Shown here: positions 7,627-14,351 of the stretch, piece after piece | Numbering within the stretch: position 1 is the stretch's first letter | Layout: every line of letters begins with the position of its first letter | Origin: JAICWP01 sp035252015 | Lineage (GTDB): Bacteria > Acidobacteriota > Terriglobia > Terriglobales > Acidobacteriaceae | NCBI GenBank assembly: GCA_035252015.1 | Contig: DATFDP010000016.1 | Location: forward strand, 1 to 40,726 | Length of the DNA stretch: 40,726 bases | Direction of reading: 5' to 3' | Translations under genes and position numbers: made by a program | Notes under the pieces: model-generated | The model's input: only the letters and a program-made list of their open reading frames with translations | What the model was told of the DNA's origin: nothing | Databases searched by the model: none

Positions 7627-8820
7627 TTAGCGTTCGACGGCCATGGCGACGGCGTTGCCGCCGCCGAGGCAGAGGGCGGCGATGCCTTTGTGGACGTCGC
7701 GGCGGATCATCTCATAGATCAGCGTCACCAACACACGAGCTCCGCTAGCGCCGATGGGATGGCCGATGGCAACGGCTCCGCCATTCACGTTGACCTTGCT
7801 GGGGTCGAGGCTGAGTTCGCGAAGAATGGCGACCGATTGCACGGAGAAGGCTTCGTTCAGCTCGTAGAGATCCACGTCTTCGTTTTTCCAACCAGTCTTC
7901 TTCCAGATCTGGCGGATGGCGTCCACGGGCGCCATCATCACCCACTTGGGGTCCATGCCGCTGGTGGTTTGGGCAACAATGCGCACCATGGGCTTGGCGC
8001 CGAGTTCCTTGGCGCGGCGGGCGCTGGTGACGACCACGGCGGCGGCGCCATCGTTTACGCCGGGAGCGTTGCCGGCGGTGACAGTGCCGTCTTTCTTGAA
8101 AGCCGGCTTGAGAGCGCGCAGGGCTTCGATGGTGGTGTCCTCGCGCGGCGACTCGTCTTTGTCAAAAATGACCGGCGGCGCGCCCTTCTTTTTGACGGGA
8201 ATTTCCACGGGGAGAATCTGGGACTTAAACCGGCACTCCTTGATGGCGGCGACGGCCTTGCGGTGGGAGTTGAGCGCGTATTCGTCCTGCTCTTCGCGGG
8301 TGACGTGATACTTCTCGGCCACGTTCTCGCCGGTGTTGCCCATGTGGTAGTCGTTATAAACGTCCCACAGACCGTCGTGCACCATGGAGTCAATGATCTG
8401 GGCGTTGCCCAGGCGATAGCCCTTGCGCGCCTGCGGCAGCAGGTAAGGTGCATTGGTCATGGATTCCATGCCGCCGGCGGCAACGATTTCGCTGTTGCCG
8501 GTCTGGATGGCCTGGGCGGCGAGCGCGACGGCTTTGAGGCCGGAGCCGCAGACCTTGTTGATGGTCATGGCGCCCACCTCGGGTGGGAGACCGCCAAAGA
8601 GCGCCGCTTGGCGCGCGGGATTCTGACCGAGGCCGGCGGAGACGACGTTACCCATGATGCACTCGTTGACCTGCCTGGGATCGAGGTTGGCGCGCTTCAC
8701 CGCCTCGCGCACCACCATCGCGCCGAGCTGGGTGGCGCTGAAGTCGGAAAGCGAACCCTGGAATTTTCCTACCGGAATGCGGACTCCGGAGATGATGACG
8801 ACGTCTTCGAGTGCGGGCAT
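7627..8820 (-). CDS. Acetyl-CoA C-acetyltransferase (thiolase)
   Basis: 397 residues, the normal length of type II thiolases. It condenses two acetyl-CoA to acetoacetyl-CoA or cleaves 3-ketoacyl-CoA. All catalytic features are present: nucleophilic Cys91 in NKVCGSGLKA, His354 in GHPIGASG, and Cys384 in CLGGGN. The GGMESMTNAPYLLP segment is typical of AtoB/PhaA-type enzymes rather than FadA. Cytoplasmic. AGGAG lies upstream of the ATG. No fatty-acid or PHB genes are adjacent, so the pathway (ketone body/PHB synthesis, mevalonate, or degradation) cannot be fixed from context. Confidence 0.95.
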   Translation of the reverse strand: MPALEDVVIISGVRIPVGKFQGSLSDFSATQLGAMVVREAVKRANLDPRQVNECIMGNVVSAGLGQNPARQAALFGGLPPEVGAMTINKVCGSGLKAVALAAQAIQTGNSEIVAAGGMESMTNAPYLLPQARKGYRLGNAQIIDSMVHDGLWDVYNDYHMGNTGENVAEKYHVTREEQDEYALNSHRKAVAAIKECRFKSQILPVEIPVKKKGAPPVIFDKDESPREDTTIEALRALKPAFKKDGTVTAGNAPGVNDGAAAVVVTSARRAKELGAKPMVRIVAQTTSGMDPKWVMMAPVDAIRQIWKKTGWKNEDVDLYELNEAFSVQSVAILRELSLDPSKVNVNGGAVAIGHPIGASGARVLVTLIYEMIRRDVHKGIAALCLGGGNAVAMAVER

Positions 8821-9011
8821 ACAGAGCTCCTGAAGCAGACTTGCGAACTACACATTATAGGATGCGCGCGGCTGGGAATCGAAGCGGCGAGCGCTGACAG
8901 GGAGCGGAGGTGAGATGAAAAATTGGCGTAGAATTTTTTGGGGAGCGCGTTTTCCGTTACCAAGGTACTTGGAAGCGAGGTGGTTCTACTCACATGGTCG
9001 TGATTTTTTGC

Positions 9012-9040
9012 TTGACATCGTTTTTCAATGACTCTATACA
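9012..9040 (+). promoter_or_regulatory. Near-consensus sigma-70 promoter
   Basis: TTGACA (9012-9017, perfect -35), a 17-base spacer, and TATACA (9035-9040, one mismatch to TATAAT). Transcription should start near 9047. It drives the small lysine-rich ORF unit and points away from the thiolase gene. Confidence 0.8.
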
Positions 9041-9048
9041 TCAATCAG

Positions 9049-9088
9049 TTGCAACAGAGGATCGTTGCAAATTCCATGAACAATGGAA
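9049..9088 (+). promoter_or_regulatory. Two-hairpin 5' leader of the micropeptide unit
   Basis: Two perfect stems lie back to back: TTGCAAC (9049-9055) with GTTGCAA (9064-9070), and TTCCAT (9072-9077) with ATGGAA (9083-9088). The first starts at the predicted transcript 5' end, and the second abuts the GGGAG ribosome-binding site (9089-9093). This suggests a structured leader that could affect stability or translation. Confidence 0.55.
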
Positions 9089-9102
9089 GGGAGAATAGTT
9101 CA

Positions 9103-9144
9103 ATGGCAGCTAAGAAGAAAGCAAAGAAGAAAAAGAAACACTAA
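9103..9144 (+). CDS. Lysine-rich micropeptide, 13 residues
   Basis: The frame encodes MAAKKKAKKKKKH: nine Lys, three Ala, one His. GGGAG sits nine bases upstream of the ATG. An in-frame ATG at 9076 would give a 22-residue form but has no good binding site. The composition matches the Lys/Ala-rich tails of bacterial histone-H1-like proteins, so binding to nucleic acid or ribosome is a plausible guess, not a known function. A consensus promoter upstream and a strong terminator immediately downstream make an independent transcript of about 150 bases. The alternative is that the transcript is a small RNA and the frame is incidental. Confidence 0.6.
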   Translation: MAAKKKAKKKKKH

Positions 9145-9165
9145 GAGCTTCACCGTGAAGCATAC

Positions 9166-9197
9166 CGGGGACGCGAAGAGCGTCCCCGAAGTTTTTT
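9166..9197 (+). terminator. Strong intrinsic terminator of the micropeptide unit
   Basis: A 9-bp perfect stem (CGGGGACGC/GCGTCCCCG, 9166-9174 and 9180-9188) with a GAAGA loop is followed after three bases by six T (9192-9197). Another hairpin (GCTTCAC/GTGAAGC, 9148-9162) lies between the stop codon and this terminator. Confidence 0.9.
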
Positions 9198-9580
9198 GCA
9201 GGTAATTGGTACCCCGCCTCAGCAGCCGCCTATTCCCTTCGCTGCGCTCAGGATGATAATGGTGGTTGGCCATGCACGCGAGATCCCTCACGGCTGAAAC
9301 CTCGGGATGACGCCCTCTTGGGGATCCGTTTGCCCGCGGCACGAAGAATTCTCAATTCAGCCCTAATGATCAGCGGCGCGGAAAGCAGGTCCTTCGCTGC
9401 GCTTGCTTCCAAGCTACTGCAAGCGCTCGGTGGTCGGCCGGAACTCCTCAGAGCCTATCGGCGACGCGGACCAACACAGGGGTCCTTCGACTCGCACTCG
9501 CCTTGCAAGCTCAGCTCGCGCTAGCTCAGGATGACAGTGGCAGAAAAGCGCGCCCGACTTAAAAGAAGCGGCGAAAAAGC
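9198..9580. repeat. Cluster of GGATGACA-family repeats downstream of uvrA
   Basis: At least three degenerate copies follow one another: near 9233-9260 (CCCTTCGCTGCGCTCAGGAT), 9283-9312 (GATCCCTCACGG...CTCGGGATGACG) and 9481-9536 (GGTCCTTCGACTCG...GCTCAGGATGACA). No gene is supported here. The uvrA stop codon lies at the right edge. Confidence 0.55.
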
Positions 9581-12400
9581 TTATTGCCCGCTGACCGCCG
9601 GCAAGCGGTTGTTGCCGTTGCGGGAGAAGTATTCGGCCAGGGCCTGGCCGGTGAATGATTTCTTCTGGCGGGCCACATGCTCGGGAGTGCCTTGGGCTAC
9701 GATGCGCCCGCCGTGCTCGCCGCCTTCGGGTCCGAGGTCAATGATCCAGTCGGCATTGCGGATGACGTCGAGGTTGTGCTCGATGATGATGATGGTGTTG
9801 CCCAGGTCGGTGAGGCGGTGGAGCACGTCGAGCAGCTTCTTGACGTCGTCGAAGTGCAGGCCGGTGGTGGGTTCGTCGAGCAGGTAGAGGGTGCGGCCGG
9901 TCTGGCGCTTGCTGAGCTCGCGGGCCAGCTTAATGCGCTGCGCTTCGCCACCCGAAAGGGTGACCGCCGACTGGCCCAGGTGAATGTAGCCGAGTCCGAC
10001 GTCCACTAGGGTTTGCAATTTCTGGCGGACCTGGGGAATATTTTCCAGTATCTGCAGCGCGTCGGAGACCGGGCTCTCCAGCAGATCGGCGATGGAATAT
10101 CCGTTGTACTTCACCGCCAGCGTCTCGTGGTTGTAGCGCTTGCCGCCGCAGACTTCGCAGAGCACGTAAACATCGGGCAGAAAATTCATTTCGATGCGGC
10201 GCTGGCCTTCGCCCTGGCAGGCTTCACAGCGGCCGCCGGCCACGTTGAAAGAGAAGCGGCCGGCCTTGTAGCCGCGCTCGCGCGATTCAGGCAGCATGGC
10301 GTAGAGGTCGCGGATCTGGGTGAAGACGCCCGTGTAGGTCGCCGGGTTTGAGCGCGGGGTGCGGCCGATGGGCGACTGGTCAATCTGGATGACCTTGTCA
10401 ATATTCTCCATGCCCACGATGGCTTTGTGTTCGCCGGGATTCTCGCGCGAGTGATAGAGATGGCGGGCCAGGGCGCGGTAAAGGATGTCATTGACCAGGG
10501 TGGATTTTCCGGAGCCGGAAACGCCGGTGACCAGGGTCATGACGCCGAGGGGAAAGCTGGCATCGAGATTCTTGAGGTTGTTTTGGCGCGCGCCGAGCAC
10601 GGAAATGGCCTTATCGTTGGGCTGCCGGCGGTCGGGCAGCATGGGAATATGCTTTTTGCCAGAGATGTACTGGCCGGTAAGCGATTCGGGAGCGCGCATG
10701 ATGTCCCTGGGCGTGCCGTGGGCGACGAGGTGGCCGCCATGACGGCCGGCGCCGGGGCCTAGGTCAATGACGTAGTCGGCGCGGCGGATGGTTTCTTCGT
10801 CGTGCTCAACCACCAGCACGGTGTTGCCCAGGTCGCGCAGAGATTCGAGCGCGGCCAGCAGGCGGCCGTTGTCGCGATGGTGCAAGCCGATGGAGGGCTC
10901 GTCTAGCACATAGAGCACGCCGCGCAGGCGGGAACCGATTTGCGTCGCCAGGCGGATGCGCTGGCCTTCGCCGCCCGATAGAGTGGCCGCGGAGCGGTCG
11001 AGCGAGATGTAACCGAGGCCGACCGCGTTCAAGAACTGCAGTCGCTCCACAACTTCATGCACAATGCGCCCGGCGATGAGGTGCTCGCGGCCCGCCAGCT
11101 TAATGCCGGCGGCCACTGTGAGCGCGCGCGAAACTGGAAGAGCGGTGAAGTCGGCGATAGACATGCCGTTTACCTTCACGGCCAGGCTCTCTGGACGCAG
11201 GCGCTTGCCATGGCAGACGGGGCAGGGGGTGGCTGACATGTAATTGAGCAACCACTCGCGGTAACTGTCGGACGACGCTTCCTCCAGAGAACTGTTGAGG
11301 TAGGCGAGCACGCCGCGGAAGCCGGTGCGCGGGCCGCCGTTGCGCTTGGCGGGTTCACCGTAGAGCACCAGAGTCTGGACTTTGTCGGGCAGCTTCTCGA
11401 AAGGCGGGTTCAGGTCGAAGCCGTGCGCTGCGGCCGCAAGCTGCAGCATGTGCTGCAGGTAGGAGGAGCCAGAGCCGGGGCCGAGGCCGCCATCCAGCAG
11501 GGGCTTGGACCAGTCCACGATGATTTTGGCGGGGTCGAAATCGTACTTGCTGCCCAGACCGTGACATTCCGGACAGGCGCCGTAGGTGCTGTTGAAGGAG
11601 AAGGAGCGGGGCTCCAGCACCGGCACGCTGATGCCACAATCGGGGCAGGCGAGCTTGGCGGAGTAGAGATGCTCTTCGCCGCCGACCACCGCCACCTGCA
11701 CCAGGCCGTCGGCCAGCTTCATGGCGGTGTTGATCGAGTTTTCCAGGCGCTGCTCGATGCCGGGTTTAACCAGCAGGCGGTCAATGACCACGTCGATGGT
11801 GTGATTCTTGCGCTTGTCGAGGCGGAGGTCGTCCTCCAGGTTGACCAGTTCGCCGTCAACGCGGGCGCGGGCGAAACCCTGCTGCACCAGCTTCTCCATT
11901 TCCTTTTTGAATTCGCCTTTGCGGCCGCGCACCATGGGAGCCATGACCATGACCCGGTCTTCGGGGGTGAGCTGCATGACACGCTGCACGATTTGATCGG
12001 CAGACTGGCGGCTGATGGCCTGGCCACAGTGGGGGCAGTGGGGCACCCCGATGGAGGAGTAGAGCAGGCGCAGGTAATCGTAAATCTCCGTGATGGTGCC
12101 CACGGTGGAGCGCGGGCTGCGGCTAGTGGTTTTCTGCTCGATGGAGATGGAGGGGCTGAGGCCGTCAATGGCGTCCACGTCGGGGCGTTCCATCTGGTCG
12201 AGGAACTGGCGGGCGTAGGCGGAGAGGGTTTCGACGTATCTTCGCTGGCCTTCGGCGTAAATGGTATCAAAGGCCAGGGAAGATTTGCCCGAACCGCTGA
12301 GGCCGGTAATTACGGTGAGAGAGTTGCGGGGTATCTCAACGTCAATGTTTTTAAGGTTATGCTGGCGCGCCCCGCGCACCGTAATCTTAGTAATCGCCAT
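9581..12400 (-). CDS. uvrA: Excinuclease ABC subunit UvrA
   Basis: 939 residues, the standard UvrA length. It is the damage-recognition ATPase of nucleotide excision repair and forms a dimer that loads UvrB. Two ABC modules are seen: N-terminal Walker A GLSGSGKS (33-40) and C-terminal GVSGSGKST, with signatures LSGGEGQRIRLA and LSGGEAQRIKLA. Zinc-binding Cys pairs are present (CPHCG, CPDCG...CPECHG, CPVCHG, CEACQG...CEVCGG). The N terminus MAITKITVRGARQHNLKNID is typical and AGGGA precedes the ATG. uvrB and uvrC are not in the window. The gene is followed by a repeat cluster rather than a clear terminator. Confidence 0.98.
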   Translation of the reverse strand: MAITKITVRGARQHNLKNIDVEIPRNSLTVITGLSGSGKSSLAFDTIYAEGQRRYVETLSAYARQFLDQMERPDVDAIDGLSPSISIEQKTTSRSPRSTVGTITEIYDYLRLLYSSIGVPHCPHCGQAISRQSADQIVQRVMQLTPEDRVMVMAPMVRGRKGEFKKEMEKLVQQGFARARVDGELVNLEDDLRLDKRKNHTIDVVIDRLLVKPGIEQRLENSINTAMKLADGLVQVAVVGGEEHLYSAKLACPDCGISVPVLEPRSFSFNSTYGACPECHGLGSKYDFDPAKIIVDWSKPLLDGGLGPGSGSSYLQHMLQLAAAAHGFDLNPPFEKLPDKVQTLVLYGEPAKRNGGPRTGFRGVLAYLNSSLEEASSDSYREWLLNYMSATPCPVCHGKRLRPESLAVKVNGMSIADFTALPVSRALTVAAGIKLAGREHLIAGRIVHEVVERLQFLNAVGLGYISLDRSAATLSGGEGQRIRLATQIGSRLRGVLYVLDEPSIGLHHRDNGRLLAALESLRDLGNTVLVVEHDEETIRRADYVIDLGPGAGRHGGHLVAHGTPRDIMRAPESLTGQYISGKKHIPMLPDRRQPNDKAISVLGARQNNLKNLDASFPLGVMTLVTGVSGSGKSTLVNDILYRALARHLYHSRENPGEHKAIVGMENIDKVIQIDQSPIGRTPRSNPATYTGVFTQIRDLYAMLPESRERGYKAGRFSFNVAGGRCEACQGEGQRRIEMNFLPDVYVLCEVCGGKRYNHETLAVKYNGYSIADLLESPVSDALQILENIPQVRQKLQTLVDVGLGYIHLGQSAVTLSGGEAQRIKLARELSKRQTGRTLYLLDEPTTGLHFDDVKKLLDVLHRLTDLGNTIIIIEHNLDVIRNADWIIDLGPEGGEHGGRIVAQGTPEHVARQKKSFTGQALAEYFSRNGNNRLPAVSGQ

Positions 12401-12524
12401 CGGTCCCTGGGTGTTTTAGTACCACGGTAATTGGACAGGTCCTCTAGTAAGAGGGAGAGTGGTTTAGCGCAATTTTACTCACGTATCTTAATCGTTAACA
12501 GCGGGCAAGGTCAACGCGAGTAAA

Positions 12525-12782
12525 GTGGGCAATGCGCCTCAGGGCGCGCCGTTTGCCCCGATGCCCGAGCATTGTTGCGAAATGTTGCAGGATGCGGTGG
12601 ATGACGGCGCGATCGTGAACGCCCCCCGCAACCGAATGCCAGGGCGCATCTTGAACGAAGTGGATTCGGATTACGCCGTCGCCTCCCCTGACGAGCGTCC
12701 CAAGCTGTACTTGATGAATTTCTGCCCGTTCTGCGGGCGCGCGATATCGCGCACCGTGTGGAACGCGGAGAAGAAGAAGTAA
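12525..12782 (+). CDS. Small HCC/CPFCG zinc-ribbon-like protein
   Basis: 85 residues from a GTG, or 73 from the ATG at 12561 (MPEHCCEMLQDAV). It has an N-terminal HCCEM motif and a C-terminal LYLMNFCPFCGRAIS, the layout of a family of short bacterial and phage proteins in which HCC and CPFCG probably form one zinc site. A charged tail EKKK ends the protein. Function is unknown to me. It diverges from uvrA, 125 bases away. The start is uncertain because neither candidate has a strong ribosome-binding site. Confidence 0.6.
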   Translation: MGNAPQGAPFAPMPEHCCEMLQDAVDDGAIVNAPRNRMPGRILNEVDSDYAVASPDERPKLYLMNFCPFCGRAISRTVWNAEKKK

Positions 12783-12860
12783 TCGGCCGCGCCGCCGGCG
12801 GCAGATGCATCTGACCGGAAGGTTTGGGCATCTTGTACCTACGGTGCGGCAAGAAAACGG

Positions 12861-13043
12861 GTGGGCCGAACCTTGAGCTTGTTTTTTAGTTTAGCGACCT
12901 TATTCTTCACGGTTTTAGCAGCCATGGCATTTGGGATTGCAGCCAGTTGGGTGGCTGTGAGCGGCATTTTGTTTGCGTTTGGGCATCGCTCCAGGGCAAC
13001 CGAACCTGCCGCTCTCGTGCAATCGCCCGCCGGCGGTGACTGA
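12861..13043 (+). CDS. Small membrane protein, 60 residues
   Basis: GTG-started frame with one or two hydrophobic segments (residues 5-40: LSLFFSLATLFFTVLAAMAF, then GIAASWVAVSGILFAFG) and a short polar tail. The stop codon is followed within 30 bases by an intrinsic terminator, which supports a real gene. No family recognised. It lies 78 bases after the CPFCG protein on the same strand and could share its transcript. The ribosome-binding site is weak, so an internal start at the ATG at 12924 is possible. Confidence 0.5.
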   Translation: MGRTLSLFFSLATLFFTVLAAMAFGIAASWVAVSGILFAFGHRSRATEPAALVQSPAGGD

Positions 13044-13068
13044 GTTTTCTTATTCGGTTAGCGGCTTT

Positions 13069-13098
13069 CCCAGCGCCATGGCGCTGGGTTTTTTATTT
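13069..13098 (+). terminator. Intrinsic terminator after the small membrane protein
   Basis: A perfectly palindromic 20-mer (CCCAGCGCCATGGCGCTGGG, 13069-13088) followed directly by TTTTTTATTT. This is a strong factor-independent terminator on the plus strand; the minus strand has only a weak A/T tail. Confidence 0.88.
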
Positions 13099-13441
13099 CG
13101 GCTGGCTCCTGCCCTTCCAGAGTTCCACCCCTCCGCACGGCAGCACTCCAGGTTCATCTCAGGTTCCACAATGCACTAGCTGCTTGCCGGCGGTCGTGAG
13201 TCTCTGCCGAGATAAAGCCCTGTAGAGGATCGTCCCACTCGCCCTGGAATCGTCAATAGTTTGATCCCGCACAACCGGCGTGAGATACGGCCCATCGAAG
13301 CAACGAGCGCCATTCGAAGGCCTGGTCGGTTGCATCACCCTCTCTACCGTGATTCGGCTGCTTCGTACGTCAGGACACCAATCCTGCCAACTGCTCCGGC
13401 GGTGAAGAGATCCGACTCAATCTTGAATTAGGAGAATTGCA
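13099..13441. other. Non-coding leader region before the secreted barrel-like gene
   Basis: 343 bases with no supported gene on either strand. The only clear signal is the AGGAG ribosome-binding site just before 13442. Confidence 0.4.
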
Positions 13442-14272
13442 ATGCGTTGGATCTGTACTCTATTAGTAGTGTGTGCGCTAATGCCTCTGGCCCTATCCCA
13501 GGAGACGACGCCTCCTTCCGAGCAGCAGGTGGAGAATCAGAACACGACGGAGGGAACCGTCGTCTCATCCAGCCGACAAACGCTTGTCGTGAGGACTGAA
13601 AACAACCAGTACCGCTTGTATGTTTTTGACCGCAACACCTCGAAGCCGAAGGTCATCCCGACGGGCGCCAGCGTGCGCGTCGTCTCGACGCCAGGAGAGG
13701 AACCTGACACCTGGCTCGCAAGCAACGTAACAGTGCTGGGAGAAGCTCCTGGAGGGCAGGGCACGGCGGCCACCTCCACAGCAGCGCCGGTTCCACGTCA
13801 GGTTCGAGATGTGGAGGGCGAGATCAGGCACGAGGCACGGCGGTGGCGGCTCGGGGTGCGGGCAGGCGCCGCTCTGGATCCCGAGCTGATCATGTTCGGG
13901 GTTCATTCCCAGATGGGCCCGATTTTCAATCGTAATGTGCTTTTCCGGCCTAGCGCCGAGTTTGACTGGGGAGAGGTAACAGATCTTATTGCTCTGAACC
14001 TGGAAGCCATTTACCGGCTGCCGATCATGGCCCGGCGCCGGAACTGGTCGGCTTACGTCGGCGCCGGTCCCGCTCTCACCTTTCTTCACCAGAACTTCGA
14101 GACACAGCAGGGCCAGGGCAGAAATATTGATTTCGGCAACTTTGATTTCGATACCGGATTTAACATTCTTACGGGCGTCAGACTTCGCCGGGGCACCTTC
14201 GTCGAAATTAAGACGAGCCTTTACGCGCGGCCAGCTCCGACACTGCGGTTAATATTTGGGAAAGACTTCTGA
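13442..14272 (+). CDS. Secreted protein with N-terminal small domain and C-terminal barrel-like region
   Basis: 276 residues. Signal peptide MRWICTLLVVCALMPLALSQ. Residues 35-100 form a short beta-rich domain (EGTVVSSSRQTLVVRTENNQ, then YRLYVFDRNT) resembling OB-like secreted domains. After a linker, residues 130-276 have alternating polar/aromatic strands (WRLGVRAGAALDPELIMFGV, NWSAYVGAGPALTFLHQNF, FNILTGVRLRRGTFVEIK) ending in aromatic Phe (GKDF), typical of an eight-stranded outer-membrane beta-barrel. No specific family identified. AGGAG lies eight bases before the ATG. It converges on the minus-strand gene beyond a shared hairpin. Confidence 0.82.
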   Translation: MRWICTLLVVCALMPLALSQETTPPSEQQVENQNTTEGTVVSSSRQTLVVRTENNQYRLYVFDRNTSKPKVIPTGASVRVVSTPGEEPDTWLASNVTVLGEAPGGQGTAATSTAAPVPRQVRDVEGEIRHEARRWRLGVRAGAALDPELIMFGVHSQMGPIFNRNVLFRPSAEFDWGEVTDLIALNLEAIYRLPIMARRRNWSAYVGAGPALTFLHQNFETQQGQGRNIDFGNFDFDTGFNILTGVRLRRGTFVEIKTSLYARPAPTLRLIFGKDF

Positions 14273-14326
14273 CCGACTGCCAGGCGCTAGGACGGTGTAG
14301 CGAAGGCCGCGGACCGGACGCGGTCC

Positions 14327-14351
14327 TGAGAGCAGGCCAGTCCTGCTCTCA
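14327..14351. terminator. Perfect hairpin between convergent genes
   Basis: Ten-base perfect stem TGAGAGCAGG/CCTGCTCTCA with loop CCAGT. It overlaps the stop codon of the minus-strand gene ending at 14349. Neither side has a T run, so it is at best a weak or protein-assisted terminator, or an mRNA 3'-end stabiliser. Confidence 0.4.

Noticed and set aside
7690..8913. 407-codon plus-strand open frame opposite the thiolase gene
   Set aside because: Shadow of a fully conserved thiolase; composition is typical of antisense translation.
13565..14089. 174-codon minus-strand frame opposite the secreted barrel-like gene
   Set aside because: Shadow frame; the plus-strand gene has a signal peptide, a good ribosome-binding site and barrel-like strands.
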